Assembly: GCA_019637095.1 (NCBI GenBank) | Contig: JAHBWG010000008.1 | Coordinates: 1 to 64,000, forward strand | Direction: 5' to 3' | Origin: Sandaracinaceae bacterium | GTDB taxonomy: Bacteria > Myxococcota_A > Polyangia > Polyangiales > Sandaracinaceae | Length of the DNA: 64,000 nucleotides | Shown here: positions 9,431 through 19,200 of the stretch, piece after piece | How positions within the stretch are numbered: the stretch's first letter is position 1 | How the letters are laid out: each line of letters starts with the position of its first letter | Position numbers and translations under genes: made by a program | The notes under the pieces: generated by a model | What the model saw: only the letters and a program-made list of their open reading frames with translations | Databases searched by the model: none | Told to the model about the DNA's origin: nothing

Positions 9431-10387
9431 GTGCACCAGGCCGCAGACCTCGAAGCGCACCGCGGCGTCCTCACGGCGCACTGCTACCGCATGCTCGGAT
9501 CGGTCGTCGACGCGGACGACGCGGTGCAGGAGACCATGGTCCGCGCCTGGCGCGCGCTCGAGCGCTTCGACGGCCGCTCGTCGCTGCGCACCTGGCTCAC
9601 GCGCATCGCCACGAACGTGTGCCTCGACCAGCTCGCGGCCGGGCGGCGTCGCGCCCGCCCGATCGAGGACGGCCCCGCCGGCACGAGCGAGGATCCGCTG
9701 GTCGCGCGCGAGCGCTCGCACTGGATCGAGCCCATCGCCGACGCCGTGATCGTCTGCCACGAGGCCGACCCGGCGCGGCGCGCGGTGCTGCGCCAGAGCG
9801 TGCGGCTCGCCTTCGTGGCCGCGCTGCAGCAGCTGCCGCCGAAGCAACGAGCCGCGCTGCTGCTCGCCGACGTGCTGGAGTGGTCGGCCGTCGAGGTGGC
9901 GGCGACGCTGGAGCTCTCGGTCGCCTCGGTGAACAGCGCGCTGCAGCGCGCGCGCGCCACGCTCGCGACGCGCGGGGTCGGCGCGGACGACGTCCCTTCC
10001 GCCCTCCCGGAGCACGAGGCCGACCTCGTCCACCGCTTCGTCGACGCGTTCGAGCGCTACGACGTCGACGCGCTGGCCGCCCTCTGCCGCGAGGACGTCG
10101 CCTTCTCCATGCCGCCGTTCGCCCTCTGGCTGGAGGGCCCCGCGACGGTGCGCGAGTGGCTCAGCGGCCGTGGCGCCGCGTGTCGAGGCTCGCTCGTCGA
10201 GCGCCTCGACGTGAACGGCGGGCCTGGGTACGCCCAGTACAAGCGTCGGGAGGACGGGCCCGGCTACACGGCGTGGGGCATCGGCACCCTCGAGCTCGAG
10301 GGGCACCGGATCGTTCGCTGGACCACCTTCCTCGACGTCGAGACCCTGTTCCCCCGCTTCGGGCTGCCCCTCGAGCGAGCCGCGTAG
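9431..10387 (+). CDS. ECF sigma factor with SnoaL-like C-terminal domain
   Basis: The product has 318 residues and starts at GTG 9431. Region sigma-2 is visible at residues 10-75 ([23 protein letters not shown] is its core) and sigma-4 at 128-180 ([24 protein letters not shown], then [13 protein letters not shown]). A tail of about 120 residues (from about 195, [16 protein letters not shown]) matches the SnoaL/NTF2-like domain found in ECF groups that regulate themselves without a separate anti-sigma factor. It starts RNA synthesis from its own promoter class. A VOC-family gene follows on the same strand and may be in its regulon. Confidence 0.9.
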   Translation: MHQAADLEAHRGVLTAHCYRMLGSVVDADDAVQETMVRAWRALERFDGRSSLRTWLTRIATNVCLDQLAAGRRRARPIEDGPAGTSEDPLVARERSHWIEPIADAVIVCHEADPARRAVLRQSVRLAFVAALQQLPPKQRAALLLADVLEWSAVEVAATLELSVASVNSALQRARATLATRGVGADDVPSALPEHEADLVHRFVDAFERYDVDALAALCREDVAFSMPPFALWLEGPATVREWLSGRGAACRGSLVERLDVNGGPGYAQYKRREDGPGYTAWGIGTLELEGHRIVRWTTFLDVETLFPRFGLPLERAA

Positions 10388-10491
10388 GCGCCGCGCGCTT
10401 TTCTTCCGAGCGACCGATGATCGCCCGGCGCGCCGGCGGTCCAAGAGGGACGGCGCGCGCTCGCCGCGCCTCCACCCGAAAGGACCCCACC

Positions 10492-10923
10492 GTGACCTCC
10501 AGCACGTCCGTCAAAGGGCTCATCCCCCACCTCCACTTCTCCGGCGAGGCCGCGCAGGCGATCGCCCACTACGAGCGGGCGCTCGGCGCTCACACGGCGG
10601 CGCTCATGCGCTGGCGCGACCTCCCGGGCGGCGGCGTCGAGGGCGACGAGGCGGAGCGCGTGATGCATGCGCGGCTGCTCGTCGGCCCGGCGACCCTCCT
10701 CGTCGCCGACCGGGTCACGGGCAGCCCATCGGTCCCGAGCAACGGCACGATCCTGTTGGAGCTCGACGACGCGGACGAGATGGCGCGCCGCTTCGAGGCG
10801 CTCGCCACCGGCGGCCGCGTGACGATGCCGATCCACGACGCGTTCTGGGGCGCCAAGTTCGGCATCCTCGAGGACCCCTTCGGCGTCACCTGGATGTTCC
10901 ACCTCGGCTCGATGAACGACTGA
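10492..10923 (+). CDS. VOC-family protein (PhnB/glyoxalase-like)
   Basis: The product has 143 residues. I chose GTG 10492 because AAAGGA lies about 8 bases upstream and the sequence then fits the PhnB-like VOC family (LIPHLHFSGEAAQAIAHYERALGA near the start, ILEDPFGVTWMFHL at the end). An upstream in-frame ATG at 10417 would add a low-complexity Arg-rich extension. The two beta-alpha-beta-beta-beta modules of the VOC fold fill the whole protein. Enzyme activity and substrate cannot be told. It lies about 100 bases after the sigma factor gene. Confidence 0.85.
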   Translation: MTSSTSVKGLIPHLHFSGEAAQAIAHYERALGAHTAALMRWRDLPGGGVEGDEAERVMHARLLVGPATLLVADRVTGSPSVPSNGTILLELDDADEMARRFEALATGGRVTMPIHDAFWGAKFGILEDPFGVTWMFHLGSMND

Positions 10924-10925
10924 AG

Positions 10926-11096
10926 GACGGCGACATCCCCCACACCGACGAATCGACGCCGCACCGCCGGCTCACCTTCGCCAACGTCCTCGTGCGCGAC
11001 CTCCCTCGCGCGCGCGCCTTCTACGACCTCGACGGCCACCACTGCGAGCTCTTCCACATGGACCCCGGCGCGGTGCCTCCCGAGGTCGGCTCGTAG
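10926..11096 (+). pseudogene. Glyoxalase/VOC gene remnant with an internal deletion
   Basis: Directly after the VOC gene, one open frame gives the N-terminal strand of a VOC protein (LTFANVLVRDLPRARAFY). It is joined without a break to the C-terminal end of the same family (DLDGHHCELFHMDPGAVPPE), which stops at 11094-11096. The middle of the domain, perhaps 80 residues, is missing. No ATG or GTG starts this frame within the gap after the upstream gene. It is most likely a gene that lost its centre by an in-frame deletion. Confidence 0.7.
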
Positions 11097-11108
11097 TCGC
11101 GCCGCGCG

Positions 11109-11648
11109 CTACTCGCGGCGCTGGGGTTGGAGCGAGTCGAGGTGGCGGCGCACCTCCTCCTCGCTCGTGCGCGCGCCCGCGACGGGAGGCGGCGGCCGCT
11201 CGAACACCTCCACGAGCGAGGGGCGCGCGCTCGTCGGCTCGATCGTCACGTCGAGCTTCACGACGCCGCCTCGCACGCCCGTCGGCGCGGCGTCGACGTA
11301 GCGCACCCGGTCGCCCTCGTGATCGATCTGAAGCGTGAGCAGGCGCGGGCCGAAGTACTGCACGAGCTTCTGCGGCGGCACGTCCGAGTGGTAGACGTGG
11401 CGCCGCCCCTTCGAGAGCAGCCGGTCCGGCTCGAGCCCGCGCGGGAGGCGCAGCCCGGCGACGACCGTGTCCGACTCGCGCAGCCGACCCTCGGCGTCGT
11501 AGAGCGTCTCGCGCTCGCGCTCCGGCGGAGGCGGCTCCACGACCGGCGCGCCGAGCCCCTCCGTGCTCGGGATCACGTCCTCGCCGCACGCGACGCCGAC
11601 GAGCGCGGCGAGGAACGACCCGAGGGCGAGCGTGGCGGCCCGGCGCAT
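11109..11648 (-). CDS. Hypothetical lipoprotein
   Basis: I chose ATG 11648 because it gives a clean lipoprotein signal: MRRAATLALG, a hydrophobic core, and LVGVAC as the lipobox with Cys about residue 21. The mature part (about 160 residues) is polar, starts with a Pro-rich linker and includes QKLVQYFGPRLLTLQIDHEG, with several beta-strand-like stretches. It should be anchored to the inner or outer membrane. No family recognised. Its 3' end converges on the VOC remnant, and its start is divergent from the GH31 gene 89 bases away. Confidence 0.65.
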   Translation of the reverse strand: MRRAATLALGSFLAALVGVACGEDVIPSTEGLGAPVVEPPPPERERETLYDAEGRLRESDTVVAGLRLPRGLEPDRLLSKGRRHVYHSDVPPQKLVQYFGPRLLTLQIDHEGDRVRYVDAAPTGVRGGVVKLDVTIEPTSARPSLVEVFERPPPPVAGARTSEEEVRRHLDSLQPQRRE

Positions 11649-11737
11649 CGCCGAAACGTACCATCGCGCCGGGGCCGCGCGAACGCGAGAGCGGCCCGGC
11701 TCGCGCTTCCTCGCCACTCAGGTCAGAGTGTCGCCTC

Positions 11738-14623
11738 ATGCGCTACATGCTCCCCCTGTGTCTCGCCGCGCTCGCCGCGTGCGATCCGAGCCCGGCACCC
11801 GGCGACGCGGACGCGCTCGACGCCGCGACCGCGGGCGACGCGAGCGAGACGACGGCGGACGGCGGCCACGACGCCGCGCTCGCCGCGCCGTGCGGCGAGG
11901 TGCCGGGCGCGCCGGCGTGGGTCGAGCGCGCCGGGCATCGCCTGCTCGCGCGCGCGAGCTCGCGCCGCGTCGAGGTCACCGCGCTCGCCGGCGGCGTCAC
12001 GCGGCTGCGCTACCTCCCGCTCGACGCGGACGTGCCGGATCGATCGTTCGCACTCGTGACGCCGGCGAGCGAGCTCGCGCCGGCGGCGCGCGTCGAGGTC
12101 GGCGCGGACGACGGCGGCGAGACGCTCGTCGTGTGCACCGACCGCGCGACGGCGCGCGTCGCGCGCGAGGGCGGCCGCGTGGTGCTCGCCGACGCCGAGG
12201 GGCGCGTGCTGATCGAGGACGTCCTCGACCCCGACGCGCGCGCCGACGCGGTGCGCCGCGCGACGCCCGCGGGCGAGCCGTTCTACGGCCTGGGCGAGAA
12301 GACCGGCGGCCTCGACCGGCGCGGCCGCCGCTGGGTGTTCTGGAACACCGACGCGTACGACCCGGCGCTCGGCGGCTACCGGCCGGACCAGGATCCGCTC
12401 TACGCCTCGATCCCCTTCTTCGTCGCGCTGCGCGAGGGGATCGCGTACGGCGTCTTCACCGACGTCGCGTATCGCCTCGCGATCGATCTCGCGGCCGCGC
12501 GCCCGGACGAGTACCGCGTCGCCTCGGACGGACCGATCGTCGACCAGTACGTCTTCGCCGGCCCGCGCATGCAGGACGTCTTGCGAGAGTACACCGCGCT
12601 CACCGGCCGCGCGCCGATCCCTCCGCGCTGGGCGCTCGGCTTCCACCAATGCCGCTGGGGCTACTCGCCCGCCGCGCGCCTCGAGGAGGTCGGCGCGGAG
12701 CTGCGCCGCCGCGACATCCCCGCCGACGTGCTCTGGCTCGACATCCAGCACATGGACGGCTTCCGCAGCTTCACCTTCGACCCGGTCGCGTTCCCGGACC
12801 CCGAGCGCCTCGCGGCGGGCCTCGCCGGCGACGGCTTCCGGCTCGTGGTGATCGAGGATCCGGGCCTGAAGGTCGAGCCGGGCTGGGGCGTCTACGACCG
12901 CGCGCGCGCGGGCGGTCACCTCCTCGCCGACGCGGCCGGCCGGCCGTTCGAGGGCGTCGCGTGGCCGGGCGTGAGCAGCTTCCCCGACTTCACCGCGCCG
13001 GGCGCGCGCGCGTTCTGGGCCGACGAGATCGCGGCGCTCGGCCGCCGCGGCGTCGACGGCGTCTGGCTCGACGTCAACGAGCCGACCGTGTTCCCCGAGA
13101 GCGGCGGCGAGGCGGAGATCCCGTCGGAGCTGCCGGTCGCGGGCGACGGCGTGCCGACGACGATGGCCGAGGCGCGCAACGTCTACGCCCTGCATCAGGC
13201 GCGCGCGACCTTCGACGGCCTGCGCGCCGCGCACCCGGGGCGCCGCCCCTTCGTGCTCACGCGCGCCGGTTACGCAGGGATCCAGCGCTACGCGGCGATG
13301 TGGACGGGCGACGCGCCGAGCACGTGGGACAGCCTGCGGCAGGTGCCCGCGATGCTGATGGGGCTCGGGATCTCCGGGATGCCGTTCGTGGGCAGCGACA
13401 TCGGCGGCTACTCGGGCCACGCGAGCGCGGAGCTCTTCGCGCGCTGGATGGCGGTCGGCGCGCTCTCGCCGTTCGCGCGCGCGCACGTCACGAACGGCGT
13501 TCCCGGCCAGGAGCCGTGGGCGTTCGGGCAGGAGGTCGAGGACATCAGCCGCCACCGCCTGCGCGAGCGCTACCGCATGCTGCCGTACCTCTACGCGCTC
13601 TTCGCCGAGGCGAACGCGACCGGCGCGCCGGTCCTGCGCCCGCTCGTGTGGGAGCACCCGGACGAGCAGGCCCTGTGGCGCGTCGACGACCAGGTGATGC
13701 TCGGCCCGTTCCTGATGGCGGCGCCGATCCTCGAGCCGGGCGCGACCTCGCGCTCGGTGCGCCTGCCCGCCGGGCGGTGGTACGAGCTCGACTCGGGCGC
13801 GATCGTCGAGGGCCCCGCGACGATCACCGTCGGCGCGACCCTCGCCGCGGTCCCGCTGTTCGCGCGCGAAGGCGCGATCCTCCCGCGCGGGGGCTACGCC
13901 GCGCACACGGGCGCGATCGATCCGAGCGAGCTGCGGCTCGACGTCTACCCCGGCCCGCGCCCGACCGCGCTCACCCTCTACGAGGACGCGGGCGAGGGCG
14001 ACGGACCGTCGGCGCGCACGCCGATCACGCTCGAGCGCACCGCGTCGGGCGCGCGGCTCGCGCTCGGCGCGCGCGAGGGCGCCTACGCGCCGCCCGCCCG
14101 CACGCTCGACGTCTGGGTGCACCGCGTCGACGGCGAGGTGTCGGCCGTGCGCGTGAACGGCGTCGCGCTCGCGGCGCGGAGCGACGCGGCGGCGCTCGCG
14201 CGCGACGGAGGGTACTTCCGCGATCCGGCGGCGCGCGCGCTCCGCGTGCGCATCCCCGACGCCGCCCCGCTCGTGATCGAGCTCGACTACGACGCCGCGA
14301 TCACCGAGCTCACGCCGCCCGTCGAGGTCACCTTCACCGTCCTGGCCCCGCCGGGCACGCCGACGGACCGCGCCCTCGCGATCGTCACGAGCGCCGACGG
14401 CTGGACGGTGCACCACCCGCTCGCGTGGGTCGCCGAGGGCCGCGCGCAGGGCACCGTCGCGCTCCCGCGCGGCGAGTGGTTCGAGTACAAGATCACGCGC
14501 GGCGACTGGCTCACCGTCGAGAAGTGGGCGGACTGCGCCGAGGCAGAGAACCGCTACGGCTTCGCCGCCGCGCACCCCGCCCGCCTCGACACCGTCGCCG
14601 CCTGGCGCGACCGATGCGAGTGA
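11738..14623 (+). CDS. GH31 alpha-glucosidase lipoprotein with CBM20-like tail
   Basis: The product has 961 residues. It starts with a lipoprotein signal (MRYMLPLCLAALAAC) and an Asp/Ala-rich linker, so it is anchored on the cell surface or in the periplasm. The glycoside hydrolase family 31 barrel is clear: WLDVNEP holds the catalytic nucleophile (D445) and WTGDAPSTW the acid/base (D525). The FYGLGEKTG and RWALGFHQCRWGY segments are also typical. The last 100 residues (from about 863, VEVTFTVLAP and GEWFEYKITRG) look like a starch-binding CBM20. It should remove glucose from alpha-glucans such as starch or glycogen fragments. GH31 also includes alpha-xylosidases, so the exact bond is inferred. 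Confidence 0.9.
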   Translation: MRYMLPLCLAALAACDPSPAPGDADALDAATAGDASETTADGGHDAALAAPCGEVPGAPAWVERAGHRLLARASSRRVEVTALAGGVTRLRYLPLDADVPDRSFALVTPASELAPAARVEVGADDGGETLVVCTDRATARVAREGGRVVLADAEGRVLIEDVLDPDARADAVRRATPAGEPFYGLGEKTGGLDRRGRRWVFWNTDAYDPALGGYRPDQDPLYASIPFFVALREGIAYGVFTDVAYRLAIDLAAARPDEYRVASDGPIVDQYVFAGPRMQDVLREYTALTGRAPIPPRWALGFHQCRWGYSPAARLEEVGAELRRRDIPADVLWLDIQHMDGFRSFTFDPVAFPDPERLAAGLAGDGFRLVVIEDPGLKVEPGWGVYDRARAGGHLLADAAGRPFEGVAWPGVSSFPDFTAPGARAFWADEIAALGRRGVDGVWLDVNEPTVFPESGGEAEIPSELPVAGDGVPTTMAEARNVYALHQARATFDGLRAAHPGRRPFVLTRAGYAGIQRYAAMWTGDAPSTWDSLRQVPAMLMGLGISGMPFVGSDIGGYSGHASAELFARWMAVGALSPFARAHVTNGVPGQEPWAFGQEVEDISRHRLRERYRMLPYLYALFAEANATGAPVLRPLVWEHPDEQALWRVDDQVMLGPFLMAAPILEPGATSRSVRLPAGRWYELDSGAIVEGPATITVGATLAAVPLFAREGAILPRGGYAAHTGAIDPSELRLDVYPGPRPTALTLYEDAGEGDGPSARTPITLERTASGARLALGAREGAYAPPARTLDVWVHRVDGEVSAVRVNGVALAARSDAAALARDGGYFRDPAARALRVRIPDAAPLVIELDYDAAITELTPPVEVTFTVLAPPGTPTDRALAIVTSADGWTVHHPLAWVAEGRAQGTVALPRGEWFEYKITRGDWLTVEKWADCAEAENRYGFAAAHPARLDTVAAWRDRCE

Positions 14624-14725
14624 GCACGTGAGCGCGCCGAGCCCCCCACGCGCTCGAGCGCGCCAGGTTCGAGCGGCGGTCGTCTTCGACTCCCGCTCGG
14701 GACTCGTTCGAGGTAGAAGGTCCGC

Positions 14726-15610
14726 ATGCAGAGCCCGCCCACGGCAGGACCTATCGCGACGCGCCTCGTTCGCGCGATCCAGCGAACCAAGAGCGCGCCC
14801 GTGGTCGACCTACGTGCCTTCCGCGAGGGAATGGCGCGAGCTGCCGACATGCAGAAGACGGTCGCGACACGGGACGCCCTCGCCGACCTCCATCCCGCGC
14901 ATGCGTGTACGTCTCCGTCCTGAACCAGGTCTCGGTGCTGGCCGAGCAGCTGACGGCACTACGAGAGACCGCAAAGCTGGCCGACTGCATCGAGGCGGCG
15001 CAGGACGAGTACATGCCCAGCGGGCCGCCGATGAGCCCTCTGACGATGTCGTACTTCACGTGCTGGGCGTTCTTCGACGCCGCCGTCGGGCCGCGCCGTG
15101 AAACGCTGGGCACCTGCATCGTGGCCCTTGGCGAGTCGCTCGGTATGAGTCCCAGCTTCCTCGCGCTCGTGCAGGTCATGCAAGACTCCTGCATGAGCGT
15201 GTACGTGCACGAGGGCTCCCGTGGCGATGGCACGATCTCGTTGCGCGACCTCGTGAGCGGTGCGTGCGTGCCATGCATCGTCCCGAGTGGCTGGCGAGGC
15301 GCTCGAGGCGAGCTCTGGCTCGCCACGCATGCTGCCGCCTCCGCTCGGCGCCGCGGAGGTGTCGGTGGTCTTCACGACACCCTACGTACTCCGGGGAGCG
15401 AGCGAACGGGACTGGGTCGCCTACCTCGATCGCGCGCTCGGTGCCGCGAAGGGGGACGCCGACGAGACCGTCGCCGTCCTGAAGTACGGCATCGACTGGA
15501 GCGAGTACATCTTCGCTGGCTATGCGGGACACGTCACGGAGGCGATATCTCTCGAGGGGCTGCCCGACGTGCCGGCGTCGCTGCCTCACTACAGCCCGAG
15601 GACGCGGTAG
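14726..15610 (+). pseudogene. Hypothetical gene broken by two frameshifts
   Basis: Three frame segments join into one plausible protein of about 290 residues. Segment one runs from ATG 14726 to about 14900, segment two from about 14905 to 15327, and segment three from 15329 to TAG 15608-15610. The second join is precise: the reading ends in GELWLA, and one extra A at about 15328 shifts the frame, which then continues RMLPPPLGAAEVSVVFTTPY. The two shifts compensate. This is either a decaying gene or base errors in the assembly. The protein looks soluble and is of unknown function. The intact gene downstream starts three bases after its stop. Confidence 0.6.
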
Positions 15611-15612
15611 TC

Positions 15613-16278
15613 GTGGGCTGGCGCGACCGCGGCTGGGCGCCTTACCAGCCACGCCCGAAGGTGGCGAAGCTCTCTGCCGAGCAGCGCGAGCAGCTGCGGG
15701 ACACTGCGGTACGTTTCGTCGAGCGCTCGAAGGTGTTGGCCTCGCTCGTGGAGCGCGTGCAGCTGGCGCGCGGTCGCTTGTACGTCTGGCGCGACGAGAC
15801 CGACCTGATGGCGCGCATCACCCCGCTCTCGTCGGCGACGTTCCTCCTCGAGGCCCAGCGCCGAGGCGGGTGGTCCGAGCACGCTCGTGGCACCCTTCGC
15901 GTCGTCCTCAATGCGCTGGAGCGCGACGAGTTCGGCCGCTTTCACGGCCTCGGTACGCTCGCGAAGAAGCAGGGAGGGGGCAAGGCGAGCGTGCCCGCGA
16001 CCCTGCACGGCACGTTCGGAATCCCGCTCGCTGTGGTCGCCGAGCCGCGAGAGTGGTATGCGCTCCGGCGGCAACCAGAGATCGCCGAGCGCGACGCCAC
16101 GCGGGGGCGCGTGCTCGTCCGCTTCTGCGCCATCGGTCCGTTCGGCGGGTTCGGCGGAACGTGCCTCTATGCGCTTCGCGACAGTGAATGGGGTTGTTAC
16201 GTCATCAAGCCGAGCGCGGCGGGCTCTCTCGCGTCGGCAGAGGCCTGGCTCGACAAGCGATCGTGGCAGGGGTGGTGA
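15613..16278 (+). CDS. Hypothetical protein paired with the frameshifted gene
   Basis: The product has 221 residues and starts at GTG 15613, two bases after the TAG of the broken upstream gene, with GAGGA about 10 bases ahead. This implies translational coupling. The protein is soluble, with an N-terminal helix rich in Arg and Glu (about 25-55) and a mixed domain. The C-terminal third is rich in aromatic residues (PREWYALRR, GGTCLYALRDSEWGCYVIKPS). No motif is recognised. The two-gene layout would fit a protein and partner pair, but nothing shows the role. Confidence 0.55.
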   Translation: MGWRDRGWAPYQPRPKVAKLSAEQREQLRDTAVRFVERSKVLASLVERVQLARGRLYVWRDETDLMARITPLSSATFLLEAQRRGGWSEHARGTLRVVLNALERDEFGRFHGLGTLAKKQGGGKASVPATLHGTFGIPLAVVAEPREWYALRRQPEIAERDATRGRVLVRFCAIGPFGGFGGTCLYALRDSEWGCYVIKPSAAGSLASAEAWLDKRSWQGW

Positions 16279-16290
16279 AGGACGGCGACC

Positions 16291-19200
16291 TCAATAGTCC
16301 ACGGCGCCGGCGAAGGACTGCAGCGTCGTGAACGACTGCGGCATCGGCAGGGTCTCCTCCACCGTGCGGATCGCGCCGGTGGTGAGCGGATCGGCGACGC
16401 CGCCGCTGAGCTGCGCGGTCAAGACGAATTGACCCGTCGTGACCTCGCCCACGCGGTAGCGCGCCCCGATGTACGGGTCCATCTCCTCGGCGCCGCTCAA
16501 GCACGTCGGGCGCTGGGTGATCCCCACGCCGAGCGCGAGCTCGTTCACGAGCGGGCCGCGGAAGTGCTGGTCGAAGACCCCCGAACCGGCGATGCGCTCG
16601 AAGCGGCCCTCCGGGAACCGACCGCCCGCCACGTCGACGTAGCCCGACGGCGGGCCCGCGCCTGCGTCGAGGTAGTCCACCGCCCAGATGCGGCTCACGC
16701 CGAGCTCGCACGCGTTGCTCGTGTCCGCGTTCGACTCGAAGCTCGCGAAGTACACGTTGCTCTCGAACAGCTCGAGCGCGCCCGTGACCTGCTCGCCCGC
16801 CCGCAGCCGGATCTCCCAGTTGAGGGAGGTCGTGTACGTGGCGCGGCCCGCCGCGTTGTACGTGGCCTGCTCCGTCAGCGACACCACACGGTTGGCCTCG
16901 CGCGCGTCGAGCCGGTCGATGTCGCCGGTGGCCTGCACCACCACGAACTGCCCCTCGGAGTCGCTCGTGATGACCGGCGGGTTGTACGCCGGCTGGCCGA
17001 CCGTCGCGGCCGAGTCCCAGAAGATGTCGTGGAAGGGGCGCACGGCCCAGTCGGTCGTCCGTCGCGCGCTGAAGTCCGCCGCCCACATCACGCCGTCGGC
17101 GTCGGTGAAGAACGCGCGCTCCGCGACCTGGCCGACGTCGCCCGGCGCGAGCGCGACGCCACCGGTGAGGGGCGCGTTGAACGTGCGCGAGTCGAACGTC
17201 TGGATCACCTCGCCGGTCACGATGTCGATCCACGAGAGCGCGCGACCGACCGTCGACCAGCACCGTTGCCGCGAGCGCGCGTTGGTCGTGCCGCTCGTCA
17301 CCGGCGGCTGGCCGATGCCCCGGGCAGGGCAGCCGATCGGGCCCGTCGTGCGGCGGCTGTCCTCGTCGATCTCGCCCGAGCCGCCGGGGAGCAGCGCGAT
17401 CGCGCGCTCCTGCAGCGTGCCGCGGATGTCGACGAGGACCTGCCCGAGCGCGGGGGCGCCGTACGCGTAACCGAAGGGCGTCCCGGAGCCGGAGCGCCCC
17501 CGCGGCGCCTCCCCCACGTACTGCCAGAGGAACACCGGGTTCACTGGATCGGTGACGTCGAGCGCGAAGTAGCCGGGCGCGCCGGCGCGGAAGCCCATCA
17601 GGAGCACGGTGTGGTAGATGGTGCCGTCCGGCGTGTCACCGGGCAGGCGCCGATAGAACACGTCGCGGATGACCGGCGTGCCGTCGAGCATGATCTGGTG
17701 CGAGGTGGTCGCGGCCTCGAGCTTCTGGACGAGGATCGGCGGGATGAAGCCCCAGAGCTCCTCGCCGGCGCGGAAGGTCTGGCCGGTGATCGGGTTGGTG
17801 AAGTCCTCGACGACGAAGGCGTGCAGGATGCCGTCGTTGGTGCCGACGTAGACCACGGTCGGCCGGTTCGCGACCTGCGGGAGCTGGCGGAAGAGGTTGT
17901 ACGACTCGTCGGCGATGTCGATGCGGGGCGGGCCCACCGCCTGCGGCGAGGAGTGGTAGATGTCGCCCAGCCGCGCGTCGCGCCGGTCCGGCGTGTTGCC
18001 GTTCACCCACTCGACCACGTGGTTGCGCCGGGCGAGCCGATCGGAGGACGAGCCCGACGCGATCCCGAAGTAGCTCGGGTCGATCGAGGCGTCGAAGTTG
18101 CGGATCGACTGGTTCGAGACCGCGCCGCTCGGCGAGGACGCGCCGAGCGGGACCGCGGCGGCCTGGGTGCCGACGATGTTCCCGTCCATGTCGGCGGCGC
18201 GCGGGGTGACCACCGTGAGGAGCCGCCGCGGCGCGCTGCGCCGGTTGAGCTCCTCGTGGAACTGGATGCGCGAGGAGATGGGCTCGGCCGTGGGCGTGAG
18301 GTCGGTGCAGAGATAGCGCGCGCGCTCGAGCACGCCGGACCACGGCGTCGCCGAGTCGCCGACGCGGAAGCCGGCGTGGAACTCGAACTGCTGCGGCACG
18401 CCCGCGCTCTGGAAGGTGCTGCCGCCCGAGACGAACGCGGGCCGGCTGCGCGTGGTGTTGCCCGGCGCGGCGCGGTCGAGCACGTCCGCGATGCGGCGCG
18501 TGAGCTCGGCGCGGTCGCTCGCGCGCAGCGCGGCGCCGGTGCCGCCGAGCGCGGCGATCCGGTCGAGCTCGGCGAGCGCGGCCGCGTCCGACACGTCGAA
18601 CGCGACGACGAAGACGCCGTCGACGTCGCCGGTGCACTCGCCCGAGCCGCTCGAGTAGCGGCAGAGCGACTGCGAGTAATCGCTCGCGCGCTGGTAGGGG
18701 CAGCGGCCGCCCGCCTCGCAGTTGAAGCGCGCGTCGCGGAAGTCCTCGTCGGGCTGGCCGTCCGTCAGGAGCAGCGCGTAGCGCGGCCGGCACGCCGAGA
18801 ACGGGTCGTCGCTCGTCACCGACGGATGCCGGTCGACGTAGTACTGGAAGTCCGCGAGCATCGCGGCGATCGGCGTGCCGCCGAAGGGCCGCACGTTCAT
18901 GAGCTGCGTCTGGATCGACTGGTTGGTCGCCGTCACGTCGGCCTCGGTCGTCGCGACCGGCACGAGCGCGCCGCCGGGCGCGCTCTCGTTGCGCGCGCCG
19001 CTGTCGACCATGAACGTCGTCGGGCAGTCGATGTAGCGCAGCGGCTGCGGCTCGCCGTACGAGAACCCGCCGCGCAGCGAGACGTTGTCCGCGAGCCGCG
19101 CCATGAAGTCGGTCTGCGAGACGAGGAGCGGGTGCGCGTCGGAGAAGGTGTAGGTCGCGTCGAACGTCATCAGGCCGAACTTGATGCGGTCGAGGTACAC

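Noticed and set aside
10417-10491. Extended N-terminus of the VOC protein from ATG 10417
   Set aside because: The extra 25 residues are Arg-rich with no relation to the family, and the ribosome site fits GTG 10492.
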